Below, one piece after another: positions 42,783-51,812 of a DNA stretch of 64,000 nucleotides; position 1 is the stretch's first letter, and every line of letters starts with the position of its first letter. This DNA comes from HGM12587 sp964561705 (lineage in GTDB: Bacteria > Bacillota > Clostridia > Lachnospirales > Lachnospiraceae), in contig CAZLQJ010000002.1 of assembly GCA_964561705.1 (NCBI GenBank), positions 11,176 to 75,175 on the forward strand, read 5' to 3'. The translations under genes and the position numbers were made by a program. The notes beneath the pieces were generated by a model. It was not told the DNA's origin and ran no database searches. It saw only the letters and a list, made by a program, of their open reading frames with translations.

Positions 42783-44186
42783 ATGAATATAAGAAAAAAA
42801 TCTCATTCTCAGTTTACACTGTTAGATATCTGCTGTATGTCATGTGGTTTCTTTCTGGGAATCTATCTGCGACTGGGAGGAGTCAGAGTTTTTTCCATCG
42901 TTCCGGTATATGAAGAGGTATATTTCATTCTTTTGCTGACGTTGATTGCTACAGCGTTCTTCTTTCGCCCATATGAAGATATTTTTCTTAGAGGATATTG
43001 GCTGGAATTTGTTAATGTTCTAAAATGTGTCGGTGTAGAGATGGCGGTTGCTATTTGTTACATGTTTATTGTCCAAAGTGGCGGGGATTATTCAAGACTG
43101 GCATTTGGTTATAGTTTTGTGACGATTTTGGTGTTTACCTATGCAGGTCGTCTGATCAGTAAGGCTTTGTTGAGAGGCTTTGCGGCTAAGACTTCTTATA
43201 TGAGCAAGCTGATTATCGTGACGACTTCTGAAAAAGCACCAAAGCTACTGAATGAGATTAAAGCAGAACTTGCTTTGAATTATGAAATCGTAGGGCTTGC
43301 AATTATGGATCGCGAAATGATAGGCGATGAAATTGCTGGAATCCAAGTAACAGCGAGTTCTCCGACCCTCTATGATGATGCAAGATTAAACATCGTAGAT
43401 AGTGTTTTGATAGACCTCGATCCGGAATATCCGGAGTTTAAAAATACTGTCAATTTGTTCCATGTCATGGGAGTTGAGGTAAATATTTCTTTAGCAGATT
43501 ATGACCTTGGTATTCCGCATCAGCAGATCATAAAGATGGGAGAAATGACAGTTCTTTCGGGAAATGTTCCTCAGCGTACGATGGGCGATATTATGGCGAA
43601 GAGAGCGTTAGATATTCTGGGCGGCATCGTGGGAGTGATTATGACAGGGATCCTTACAATTTTTGTGGCTCCTGCGATCATGATCGAGTCTCCTGGTCCA
43701 ATCTTCTTTTCACAGGTCCGCATCGGGAAAAATGGACGCCGTTTTAAGATCTATAAATTCCGATCTATGTATATGGATGCAGAGGAACGAAAAAAAGAGC
43801 TGATGGAAAAAAATAAGATGTCAGGTTTGATGTTTAAGATGGACAATGACCCGAGGATTACCAAGATTGGGAAATTTATTCGTAAGACGAGTATTGATGA
43901 ATTTCCTCAATTTTGGAACGTTTTAAAGGGAGATATGAGTCTTGTGGGAACAAGACCGCCGACAGAAGATGAGTTTAAACAATATAAACCGCGTTACAAA
44001 AAACGTCTGAGTATGAAGCCGGGAATTACAGGACTTTGGCAGGTGAGTGGACGAAGTTCCATTACAGACTTTGAGGAAGTTGTAAAATTGGATGTGGAAT
44101 ATATTGAAAATTGGTCTTTTGGTCGAGATTTGAAAATATTGATGCAGACAGTTTTGGTTGTGTTTAAAAATGATGGAGCTCAGTAA
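42783..44186 (+). CDS. Undecaprenyl-phosphate sugar phosphotransferase (first of two)
   Basis: A 467-residue initiating enzyme that moves a sugar-1-phosphate to undecaprenyl phosphate. Four N-terminal helices (about 13-130) and a CoA-binding-like middle domain are followed by the bacterial sugar transferase domain (from about 272): a membrane-entering helix, YKFRSMYMD (324-332), IDEFPQFWNVLKGDMSLVG (371-389) with the catalytic DE pair, TRPP, and PGITGLWQVSGRS (413-425). ATG 42783 has GAGG 8 bases upstream. It closes the unit that starts at 38863. Since a second enzyme of the same kind exists at 59315, two lipid-linked glycans can be started. Confidence 0.92.
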   Translation: MNIRKKSHSQFTLLDICCMSCGFFLGIYLRLGGVRVFSIVPVYEEVYFILLLTLIATAFFFRPYEDIFLRGYWLEFVNVLKCVGVEMAVAICYMFIVQSGGDYSRLAFGYSFVTILVFTYAGRLISKALLRGFAAKTSYMSKLIIVTTSEKAPKLLNEIKAELALNYEIVGLAIMDREMIGDEIAGIQVTASSPTLYDDARLNIVDSVLIDLDPEYPEFKNTVNLFHVMGVEVNISLADYDLGIPHQQIIKMGEMTVLSGNVPQRTMGDIMAKRALDILGGIVGVIMTGILTIFVAPAIMIESPGPIFFSQVRIGKNGRRFKIYKFRSMYMDAEERKKELMEKNKMSGLMFKMDNDPRITKIGKFIRKTSIDEFPQFWNVLKGDMSLVGTRPPTEDEFKQYKPRYKKRLSMKPGITGLWQVSGRSSITDFEEVVKLDVEYIENWSFGRDLKILMQTVLVVFKNDGAQ

Positions 44187-44189
44187 AAT

Positions 44190-44218
44190 TTGCCATATAA
44201 AGAAAAATATGCTACAAT
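44190..44218 (+). promoter_or_regulatory. Strong extended -10 promoter before rfbB
   Basis: TTGCCA (44190-44195), 17-base spacer, TGC then TACAAT (44213-44218): both boxes are one base off consensus and the TGN extended -10 is present. Transcription would start near 44225, 35 bases before the rfbB ATG. It likely drives the long unit from rfbB to the LCP gene. Confidence 0.75.
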
Positions 44219-44259
44219 CACTAATAACTGTGTAAATAAACCTATGGAGGAAATAAAAC

Positions 44260-45336
44260 ATGAGAACCTATTTAGTAACAGGTGGTGCCGGATTTATCGG
44301 TTCCAATTACATTCATTACATGTTCCGCAAATATGATCAGGAAATCCGTATCATTAATGTGGATTGTTTAACTTATGCAGGAAATCTTGAAAACTTAAAA
44401 GACATTGAAAATAGAGACAATTATACTTTTGTAAAAGCAAATATCTGTGATAAGGAAGCAATTGAAAAAATCTTTGCAGAAAACGATATTGACCGTGTCG
44501 TACATTTCGCAGCAGAGTCTCACGTAGACCGAAGCATTAAAAATCCGGAAGTATTCGTAGAAACGAACGTTCTTGGTACACTGGTCATGTTAAATGCTGC
44601 AAAAGCTGCATGGGAATTACCGGATGGAACATTTAAGGAAGGAAAGAAATTCTTATATGTTTCCACAGACGAAGTATATGGATCCTTAGAAGATGGAGAT
44701 ACTTATTTCTACGAAACAACTCCATTTGATCCGCACAGCCCATATTCTGCAAGTAAGGCTTCCGGAGATCTGCTGACAAAGGCTTATTGGGATACCTATA
44801 AATTCCCAATCAATATTACAAGCTGCAGCAACAACTACGGACCATACCAGTTCCCGGAAAAATTAATCCCGCTGATCATTAACAATGCATTACAGGGCAA
44901 AAAACTTCCGGTTTACGGTGATGGCAAAAACGTACGTGACTGGTTATATGTGGACGATCATGCAAAAGCAATCGACATGGTTCAGGAACAGGGCGTACTT
45001 GGCGAACGCTACAATGTAGGCGGACACAACGAAAAACAGAATATTGAGATCATTAACATTATCTTAGAAACACTTCAGGAAATGCTTCCGGAAGGGGATC
45101 CTAGAAAAGAACTGGTAAGCAAAGACCTGATCACCTATGTAGAAGACAGAAAAGGTCATGACAGACGCTATGCCATCGCACCGGATAAAATCAAAGAACA
45201 GATTGGCTGGTATCCGGAAACCATGTTCAAAGAAGGCATCAAAAAAACCATCGCATGGTTCTTTGAAAATGAAGAATGGATGCAGAATGTAACAAGTGGT
45301 GATTACCAGAAATATTATGAAGAAATGTATAAATAA
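44260..45336 (+). CDS. rfbB: dTDP-glucose 4,6-dehydratase
   Basis: A 358-residue extended short-chain dehydrogenase that forms dTDP-4-keto-6-deoxyglucose. Motifs: TGGAGFIGSNYI near the N-terminus (NAD loop), HFAAESHVDRS, STDEVYG with the catalytic DE, YSASKASGD (YxxxK), SCSNNYGPYQFPEKLIPL, and GKNVRDWLYVDDH. It feeds both the rhamnose branch (rfbC, rfbD) and the 3-amino sugar branch (38863-40389). It is the first gene after the strong promoter. Its codon use looks biased to a highly expressed set compared with the AT-rich genes upstream. Confidence 0.96.
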   Translation: MRTYLVTGGAGFIGSNYIHYMFRKYDQEIRIINVDCLTYAGNLENLKDIENRDNYTFVKANICDKEAIEKIFAENDIDRVVHFAAESHVDRSIKNPEVFVETNVLGTLVMLNAAKAAWELPDGTFKEGKKFLYVSTDEVYGSLEDGDTYFYETTPFDPHSPYSASKASGDLLTKAYWDTYKFPINITSCSNNYGPYQFPEKLIPLIINNALQGKKLPVYGDGKNVRDWLYVDDHAKAIDMVQEQGVLGERYNVGGHNEKQNIEIINIILETLQEMLPEGDPRKELVSKDLITYVEDRKGHDRRYAIAPDKIKEQIGWYPETMFKEGIKKTIAWFFENEEWMQNVTSGDYQKYYEEMYK

Positions 45337-46324
45337 TAAAAGATTCGGCAGTGCCATTTTGGCACTGCTAGTTCTGCTTATTGCAGGTGCAGTGCTTTTT
45401 TGCATTTCAAGGGAAAAAGATGACTTTTTTTTGAAAGAATATGCCAACGCAGATGCAAAATTTTATGATGATTATATTTTGACCAGTGTAGATGAGTCGA
45501 TTTATTTTCTGGATTTTCAGGGAGAAACCTTAAAAACTTATGAAGGACTTAAGGCCTCCTGGCTGTATACCTACCCGGAAGAAGGACTTGTTGTGTACAG
45601 TAATCATGAAAATGAAACACATCTGATGAAGCTTGATAAGGCGCTGGAACTGGAGTGGGACAGGGTGATCCTGAGGACAGATCTTCTTGCAATCGATCCT
45701 ACCATCTGCAAGGTGGAAGATACCTATCTTGTGACGCATACGACCATTGAAGGAACTATTAATAATCCATCACCGGATGGGGAAAACGGTTTGTACAGTT
45801 TAGAACTTTATGCCTCAAAGGATCTGATCGATTTTGAATATCGTGGGACAATTGTTTCAGAAAAACATGATATTGAAGATATTGATCTGGTATATGAAGA
45901 CGGCAGACTGTACTGTATCTACGAAAAAGAAGCGTATGACAAGGGACCTTCAAAGATCTGTATGAGATTTTCGGAAGATGAGGGGGTCAGCTTCAGCAAG
46001 GAGCAGATTCTGATTGACAATGGTGGTGATAATGAGCCGGCATGTATTCTGAAGGATGAAAAAGGATGGAGGCTATTTTACAGCAGTGATCTGAAAAAAC
46101 CGGGAACGTCATACAATGGAGCGTCTGCTTACAGTGCGGTATTTGATGAAAATTTTCAGATGGTCGAGGGAACAGATCAGAAGATTCCCATGCGGGATAA
46201 CCAAGGGATCCGCCTATATGAAGTGACAAAGCAGGAAGACCGTCTTTATTTTATGTTTGCACATAATTATATGACTGACAAAGATTTTGTTTTAAGGAGC
46301 ATTGAAGAAAACAAACTTAGATAA
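45317..46324 (+). CDS. Membrane-anchored beta-propeller-like protein (glycosidase-like)
   Basis: A 335-residue protein with one N-terminal membrane anchor (about 9-30, FGSAILALLVLLIAGAVLF) and the remainder outside the cell. Repeated short patterns, such as DFEYRGTI, DIDLVYEDGRLYCIYEK, and DNEPACILKDEKGWRLFYSSD, resemble the blades of five-bladed propellers in GH43/GH32-like glycosidases. I cannot identify a firm catalytic triad. It overlaps the end of rfbB by 20 bp; the ATG at 45317 has no strong ribosome site, so coupling is likely. An exported protein between rfbB and rfbA is unusual. It may bind or trim the glycan made by the operon. Confidence 0.6.
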   Translation: MKKCINNKRFGSAILALLVLLIAGAVLFCISREKDDFFLKEYANADAKFYDDYILTSVDESIYFLDFQGETLKTYEGLKASWLYTYPEEGLVVYSNHENETHLMKLDKALELEWDRVILRTDLLAIDPTICKVEDTYLVTHTTIEGTINNPSPDGENGLYSLELYASKDLIDFEYRGTIVSEKHDIEDIDLVYEDGRLYCIYEKEAYDKGPSKICMRFSEDEGVSFSKEQILIDNGGDNEPACILKDEKGWRLFYSSDLKKPGTSYNGASAYSAVFDENFQMVEGTDQKIPMRDNQGIRLYEVTKQEDRLYFMFAHNYMTDKDFVLRSIEENKLR

Positions 46325-46338
46325 ACGAGGTAACACAA

Positions 46339-47208
46339 ATGAAAGGTATTATTTTAGCCGGAGGTTCCGGTACAAGACTTTATCCGTTAACAAAAGCGAT
46401 TTCAAAACAAATCATGCCAATTTATGATAAACCGATGATTTATTATCCGTTGTCAACCCTGATGCTTGCTGGCATCAGAGAAATCCTGATAATTTCTACA
46501 CCACGAGATCTTCCGACATTCCAGGAACTTTTAGGAGACGGAAGTCAGCTGGGGCTGGAAATGCATTATGCCGTACAGGAATATCCAAGAGGTCTTGCAG
46601 AAGCATTTATCATTGGAGCAGACTTTATTGGAAATGATTCGGTGGCGATGGTACTGGGAGACAATATTTTCTATGGACAGAGTTTTTCCAGAGTATTGAA
46701 AGAAGCGGCATCCAGAGACAAAGGTGCAACGATCTTCGGATACTATGTAAAAGATCCAAGAGAATATGGTGTAGTAGAATTTGACGAAAACGGCATGGCA
46801 CTTTCCATCGAAGAAAAACCGGAAAATCCAAAATCGAATTATGCGGTTCCGGGACTGTATTTCTATGATAATGATGTTGTAGAAATTGCAAAAAATGTAA
46901 AACCATCTGCCCGCGGTGAGATTGAGATCACCAGCATCAACAACGAATATCTTCGCAGAGGAGATCTTCACGTAGAAACCTTGGGAAGAGGGTTTGCATG
47001 GCTGGATACCGGAAGCCATGATAATTTACTGGAAGCTGCCAATTTTGTGGCAACTTTACAGAAACGTCAGGGAATGTACGTATCCTGCATTGAGGAGATT
47101 GCATTCAGACGTGGATTTATTGACAGAGAACAATTATTAAAGCTTGCAGAACCACTGTTAAAGACTGCCTATGGACAGTATCTGGTGGATGTGGCAAATG
47201 GATTATAA
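46339..47208 (+). CDS. rfbA: Glucose-1-phosphate thymidylyltransferase
   Basis: A 289-residue enzyme that makes dTDP-glucose from dTTP and glucose-1-phosphate. It has LAGGSGTRLYPLT (6-18), QIMPIYDKPMIYYP, VLGDNIFYG with the metal Asp, EKPENPKSNYAVPGLYFYD and FAWLDTGSHDNLLEA. All residues known to matter in RmlA are in place. The length is standard. It stands 14 bp after the propeller-like gene and 14 bp before rfbC, in the same operon. Confidence 0.96.
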   Translation: MKGIILAGGSGTRLYPLTKAISKQIMPIYDKPMIYYPLSTLMLAGIREILIISTPRDLPTFQELLGDGSQLGLEMHYAVQEYPRGLAEAFIIGADFIGNDSVAMVLGDNIFYGQSFSRVLKEAASRDKGATIFGYYVKDPREYGVVEFDENGMALSIEEKPENPKSNYAVPGLYFYDNDVVEIAKNVKPSARGEIEITSINNEYLRRGDLHVETLGRGFAWLDTGSHDNLLEAANFVATLQKRQGMYVSCIEEIAFRRGFIDREQLLKLAEPLLKTAYGQYLVDVANGL

Positions 47209-47222
47209 AAGGAGCGTAAAAA

Positions 47223-47774
47223 ATGGGAAAGATTACAGTAGAAACATGTGAAATTGAAGGCTTAAAGGTAATTACACCGGCTGTTTTCGGAGACTCCCGC
47301 GGCTATTTCATGGAAACCTATAATTATAATGATTTTGCAGAGGCAGGAATTGATGTAAAATTTGTACAGGACAATCAGTCTGCATCCAAGAAAGGTGTGC
47401 TCCGGGGACTTCATTTCCAGATTAATTATCCGCAGGATAAACTGGTACGCGTTGTAAATGGGGAAGTATTTGATGTGGCTGTAGATTTGAGAGAAGGTTC
47501 AGCAACTTACGGAAAATGGTATGGCGTGTTGCTTTCCGCAGAAAATAAGAAGCAGTTCTTTATTCCGAAAGGATTTGCACATGGATTTTTGGTATTATCC
47601 GATTTCGCAGAATTTGCTTATAAATGTACAGACTTTTATCATCCAAATGATGAGGGTGGTCTTGCCTATAATGATCCTGAAATCGGTGTGGAATGGCCGA
47701 TTCCGGAAGGCATGGAACTGATCATGTCAGAAAAAGATCAGAAGTGGGGCGGACTTTCAAGCTTAAAAAAGTAA
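47223..47774 (+). CDS. rfbC: dTDP-4-dehydrorhamnose 3,5-epimerase
   Basis: A 183-residue cupin-fold epimerase: DSRGYFMETYN, FVQDNQSASKKGVLRGLHFQ with the catalytic His, the VVNGEVFDVAVDLR strand, IPKGFAHGFLVLSD, and YKCTDFYHP with the Tyr. It turns dTDP-4-keto-6-deoxyglucose to the L-lyxo form for RfbD. Length is standard. An AAAGGAG ribosome site precedes the ATG. The export genes wzm and wzt follow directly, suggesting that the rhamnose goes into the ABC-exported polymer. Confidence 0.96.
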   Translation: MGKITVETCEIEGLKVITPAVFGDSRGYFMETYNYNDFAEAGIDVKFVQDNQSASKKGVLRGLHFQINYPQDKLVRVVNGEVFDVAVDLREGSATYGKWYGVLLSAENKKQFFIPKGFAHGFLVLSDFAEFAYKCTDFYHPNDEGGLAYNDPEIGVEWPIPEGMELIMSEKDQKWGGLSSLKK

Positions 47775-47788
47775 GGAATTAATAATTT

Positions 47789-48619
47789 ATGATAAAAGAA
47801 TTGTTACAGTTTCCTAAGATGGTATGGGACAACCGCAGCATCATCTGGAAACTCGCAAAGAATGATTTTAAAACAAGATATGCCGGTTCCAATTTCGGCG
47901 TGTTGTGGGCATTGGTACAGCCGGTGACCATTGTTTTGGTATATTGGTTTGTATTTCAGGTCGGTTTAAATGCAGGATCTCAGACGGTTAAAGAGGGACT
48001 GGATGTGGCATTTGTACTGTGGCTGACTTCCGGACTGGTACCTTGGTTTTATTTTTCAGAAGCACTGACCAATGGAACCAATGCACTGTTGGAATATAAT
48101 TATCTCGTAAAAAAGGTAGTATTTCAGATTGACGTACTTCCAATCGTAAGATGTGCAGCAGCACTGTTTATCCACAGCTTTTTTATCTTGTTTATGCTTC
48201 TTCTGAACGGATTATATGGTTTTTGGCCGGATCTTTATACGTTGCAGATCATTTATTACAGTTTTTGTTTATTTATGCTGGTTGTGGCAGTTTGTTACTG
48301 GACCAGTGCAGTCGTGATCTTTTTCAGGGATCTGTCGCAGATTGTAAACATTTTCCTTCAGATAGGGATCTGGATGACACCGATCATGTGGTCTTTAGAC
48401 ATCTTAACAGAAAAAGGATTTGGATGGCTGGTGCCGATCATGAAACTGAATCCGTTATATTATGTGGTATATGGTTATAGGGATGCCTTGTTCTATAAGG
48501 TGGCATTCTGGGAGCGACCGGTGCTGTCTATTTATTTCTGGGCAGTTGTTTTACTGCTTTTGGGAAGCGGTATTCATGTATTCAGGAAGCTGAAAGTACA
48601 TTTTGCAGATGTATTATAG
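47789..48619 (+). CDS. wzm: Polysaccharide ABC exporter, membrane subunit (Wzm/TagG)
   Basis: A 276-residue ABC-2 type permease with six membrane helices. NDFKTRYAGSNFGVLWALVQP near the N-terminus (in two blocks) is the signature of Wzm/TagG/RgpC permeases, and TSGLVPWFYFSEAL follows. It forms the channel that moves a finished lipid-linked polysaccharide out of the cell. It is 14 bp after rfbC and the ATPase gene starts 7 bp after its stop. Together with Wzt and the rml genes it fits a rhamnan-type export operon. Confidence 0.93.
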   Translation: MIKELLQFPKMVWDNRSIIWKLAKNDFKTRYAGSNFGVLWALVQPVTIVLVYWFVFQVGLNAGSQTVKEGLDVAFVLWLTSGLVPWFYFSEALTNGTNALLEYNYLVKKVVFQIDVLPIVRCAAALFIHSFFILFMLLLNGLYGFWPDLYTLQIIYYSFCLFMLVVAVCYWTSAVVIFFRDLSQIVNIFLQIGIWMTPIMWSLDILTEKGFGWLVPIMKLNPLYYVVYGYRDALFYKVAFWERPVLSIYFWAVVLLLLGSGIHVFRKLKVHFADVL

Positions 48620-48626
48620 GAGAACT

Positions 48627-49907
48627 ATGAACGAAACAGCAATTAAGATAACAAATTTAACAAAAATATATAAATTGTATGATCGAAACAGAGATCGTCT
48701 GAAAGATTCTCTGGGACTTTCCAAAAAAGCAGTCTATAAAGAACATTATGCATTGAAAAATGTGGATATGGAAGTAAAAACAGGGGAGTCCGTGGGGATT
48801 ATTGGTGTCAACGGATCCGGGAAATCAACGATCTTAAAAATCATTACCGGTGTACTGAGTGCGACATCCGGTGATCTGCAGATCAATGGGCGTATTTCTG
48901 CACTTCTGGAATTGGGTGCTGGATTTAATATGGAATATACAGGACTTGAAAATGTATATCTTAATGGCACCATGATGGGTTTTTCAGAGAAGGAAATCGA
49001 TGAGAAACTGCAGGATATTCTGGAATTTGCAGATATTGGTGATTTTATTCATCAGCCGGTAAAGACCTATTCCAGCGGGATGTTTGTTCGTCTGGCATTT
49101 GCAGTTGCCATCAATATCGATCCGGAGATTCTGATCGTTGATGAAGCATTATCTGTAGGAGATGTTTTCTTTCAGGCAAAATGTTATCATAAATTTGAAG
49201 AATTTAAGAAAATGGGCAAGACCATCTTGTTTGTAAGCCATGATCTGACGAGTATTGCGAAATATTGCGATAGAGTCATCCTTTTGAATAAAGGGGTGAA
49301 ACTTGCGGAAGGCAATCCGAAAGATATGGTCAATATGTATAAAAAGCTGCTGGTACATCAGCTGGATGAGGAAACACTGGAGGATGTAAATGGCAAAAGC
49401 GGCATTGGCGAGCGTTCAGAAGACGGAAAAGCATGGAAAGATCATTTTGAGATCAATCCTTCAATCACGGATTATGGAGAAAAACAGGCGGAAATCGTAG
49501 ATTTTGCCATGATCGATCAGTATGGTGCTTACAGCAGTATCATTGAAAAAGGATCTGTCTATCAGGTGAAAGCACGGATCCGGTTTCATGAGACTGTGAA
49601 AAATCCGATCTTTACGATTACCATAAAAAACAAGCAAGGTACAGACATTACCGGAACCAATACCATGTTTGAAAGGATTGAGACTGGTACGGTGACTGCC
49701 GGTGAAGAACGAATCGTAACCTATGAACAGAAAATGAACCTGCAGGGTGGGGATTATTTGCTTTCCCTTGGCTGTACAGGCTACGTGGGTGATAACTTTG
49801 TGGTCTATCACAGACTTTACGATCTGATTGGCTTCAATGTATTGTCTGATAAAAATACCGTAGGATTCTTTGATATGGATTCAAAGATCACTGTTGAAAA
49901 TGGCTGA
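48627..49907 (+). CDS. wzt: Polysaccharide ABC exporter, ATPase with glycan-recognition domain (Wzt)
   Basis: A 426-residue ATPase. Walker A GVNGSGKS (60-67), the ELGAGFNMEYTG block of TagH/Wzt (95-106), signature YSSGM (148-152), Walker B ILIVDEAL (168-175) and switch His in SHDL. After residue 250 a C-terminal beta-sandwich (about 285-420) corresponds to the Wzt C-terminal carbohydrate-binding domain, which in some O-antigens reads the end-cap of the chain. The ATG at 48627 has TAGGAGA upstream; the longer frame starts inside wzm. The presence of this domain implies a polymer with a recognised terminus; the next gene is a candidate maker of that cap. Confidence 0.94.
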   Translation: MNETAIKITNLTKIYKLYDRNRDRLKDSLGLSKKAVYKEHYALKNVDMEVKTGESVGIIGVNGSGKSTILKIITGVLSATSGDLQINGRISALLELGAGFNMEYTGLENVYLNGTMMGFSEKEIDEKLQDILEFADIGDFIHQPVKTYSSGMFVRLAFAVAINIDPEILIVDEALSVGDVFFQAKCYHKFEEFKKMGKTILFVSHDLTSIAKYCDRVILLNKGVKLAEGNPKDMVNMYKKLLVHQLDEETLEDVNGKSGIGERSEDGKAWKDHFEINPSITDYGEKQAEIVDFAMIDQYGAYSSIIEKGSVYQVKARIRFHETVKNPIFTITIKNKQGTDITGTNTMFERIETGTVTAGEERIVTYEQKMNLQGGDYLLSLGCTGYVGDNFVVYHRLYDLIGFNVLSDKNTVGFFDMDSKITVENG

Positions 49908-49948
49908 TTTAAGGATCAAAGATCCGGAAATATCATGAGGTAAAACAT

Positions 49949-51808
49949 ATGGTTGAAACTCATCTGAAACACAATTATATCGACTGGCTTCCCGTAAAAA
50001 ATGGGGAAGCCGTTCTTTGCGTTTCCGAGAAACTGGAAAATTTAGAAGGAATGTGGGATTATCTGATTATTTCTGAAGCCTTTGCGAAGGCGTCAGCGAT
50101 TTTTTCGGGTGAGGATGCCCAAATCCGGTTGTTGGAAACTTTAAAAACACATTTAAAACCTCAGGGTCATGTGATCCTGGCAGTGGATAATCGTTATGGT
50201 CTGAAATATTTTGCGGGATGTAAAGAATACCTGAGCGGCAGATACTTCGAAGGTCTGGAAGGGTATCGCACTTGCGAAGGAATTGCCACTTTTTCGAAGA
50301 AAGCAGTTCTTGGCATGGCGGCAGAAGCCGGATTTTCACATGTTGGAACGTATTATCCTTATCCGGATTACCGGTATATGAAGGCACTCTATACAGAGGA
50401 GTGGTTACCGGCACCAGGAGAATTAAGCAATCCGTCCTTGGCGATGGAGGAAGAGCGAATCCAGCTTTTTAATGAATCTGCTGTATTTGACGGATTGATC
50501 AAAGAAGGAAGATTTACAGAGTTTTCGAATTCCTACCTGTTTGATCTGACGCTTGAAGGGCAGGAAAGAGAAGAAGAACTACTGTTTTTAAAATATTCTG
50601 TGGAACGAGAGGAAAGGTACCGTATCCGCACGGAAATTCTCCGAAAAAAAGACGGAAGCAAAGTGGTACGCAAGATCCCTTACGGAGAAAAGGCGGTGGA
50701 ACATGTAAGATCGCTGAAATATTGGGAAAGCCGGTTGAGGGAACAATATGAGCGCGCCGGCGTGGCGGTCAATCAATGTACATTGACACAAAATGGCGCG
50801 GAATTTGAATTTCTGAAAGGGGAAACACTGGAGGAAGTTCTGGATGGGCATCTTGCAAAAAATGATCTTTCAGCATTTATGGAGGAGTTGAGATCTTATG
50901 TAAAGAAGCTGGAAGAAATTTTAAGACCAGAGCCGTTTGTGGCAGACGAGGCATTTCGAAGAGTTTTTGGCGATATTCCTTTTGATACACCTCAAAGTGC
51001 AGCACCACTGAACAACATTGATCTGATCTTTTCCAATATCATCCTGACGGATGGAAAATGGAATGTGATCGATTATGAATGGACCTTTGATTTTGCCATT
51101 CCGATGAAATTTATCATTCATCGGGCGATTGTGCTGTATTGCGGACGAAAGAAACAAAAAAGTTTACAATGTATGGAAATTTGTCAACAACTCGGGATTA
51201 CACAGGGAGAACAGCAGCGATTTCTGGAAATGGAGCATCGTCTGCAGAACTACCTTTTAGGCGATACCAAAACCCTGGAAGCATTGCAGTTAGAATATGC
51301 AGGTAAATGCATAGATCTAAAAGAAATCTTGCACAGAGCGCATCAGCCGCAGATGAAGGTTTATCCGGATTTTGGCCAGGGATTTTCAGAAGAAAATGCC
51401 TATCTGATAGAGGCAGAGGAAGATTTTTACGGGCGAAGACGTTTTACACTGTCCGTTCCGCAAAATGCTGTGGCAATTCGTCTGGATCCTTGTGAAGAGC
51501 CATGTCAGGTGACATTCAACCGCATTTTGGGAGAATGTGCAGGCAGTTATGAATTGATGGTTAGCCACAATGGAAAAAGTTATGACAAAAGTGTGCTGTA
51601 TACCACCAATGATCCCCAGCTGATCTTTTCAGGGATCGTACCGGGAACAGGTCAGATCCATGTAGATCTTACCGTGGAATATTTAAAAGAAGAAACCGGT
51701 TACCTGTGGATGAAACTTCTGGAAAAAGCGGAAAAGTTGGATCGGATAGAGCAGAGTAAACCCTACAGGATTATGAAAAAAATAAAGAATAGATTGAAAA
51801 AAGGATAG
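49949..51808 (+). CDS. Truncated methyltransferase-like plus kinase-like fusion protein
   Basis: A 619-residue protein in three parts. Residues 10-160 match the second half of class I methyltransferases from glycan clusters (KTHLKPQGHVILAVDNRYGLKYFAG in parts; TFSKKAVLGMAAEAGF), but the SAM-binding first half is missing: AVLCVSEKLEN runs straight into the later strands with no GxGxG. Residues about 210-400 look like an aminoglycoside-kinase-type fold: a VVRKIPYG strand (K242), D358-x4-N363 as catalytic loop and VIDYEW (373-378) as metal-binding Asp. Residues 460-590 are a beta-rich domain, followed by a basic tail. It lies directly after wzt. Methyltransferase-kinase proteins next to Wzt, such as WbdD, end polymer chains; a similar role is proposed here. 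Confidence 0.65.
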   Translation: MVETHLKHNYIDWLPVKNGEAVLCVSEKLENLEGMWDYLIISEAFAKASAIFSGEDAQIRLLETLKTHLKPQGHVILAVDNRYGLKYFAGCKEYLSGRYFEGLEGYRTCEGIATFSKKAVLGMAAEAGFSHVGTYYPYPDYRYMKALYTEEWLPAPGELSNPSLAMEEERIQLFNESAVFDGLIKEGRFTEFSNSYLFDLTLEGQEREEELLFLKYSVEREERYRIRTEILRKKDGSKVVRKIPYGEKAVEHVRSLKYWESRLREQYERAGVAVNQCTLTQNGAEFEFLKGETLEEVLDGHLAKNDLSAFMEELRSYVKKLEEILRPEPFVADEAFRRVFGDIPFDTPQSAAPLNNIDLIFSNIILTDGKWNVIDYEWTFDFAIPMKFIIHRAIVLYCGRKKQKSLQCMEICQQLGITQGEQQRFLEMEHRLQNYLLGDTKTLEALQLEYAGKCIDLKEILHRAHQPQMKVYPDFGQGFSEENAYLIEAEEDFYGRRRFTLSVPQNAVAIRLDPCEEPCQVTFNRILGECAGSYELMVSHNGKSYDKSVLYTTNDPQLIFSGIVPGTGQIHVDLTVEYLKEETGYLWMKLLEKAEKLDRIEQSKPYRIMKKIKNRLKKG

Positions 51809-51812
51809 GATT

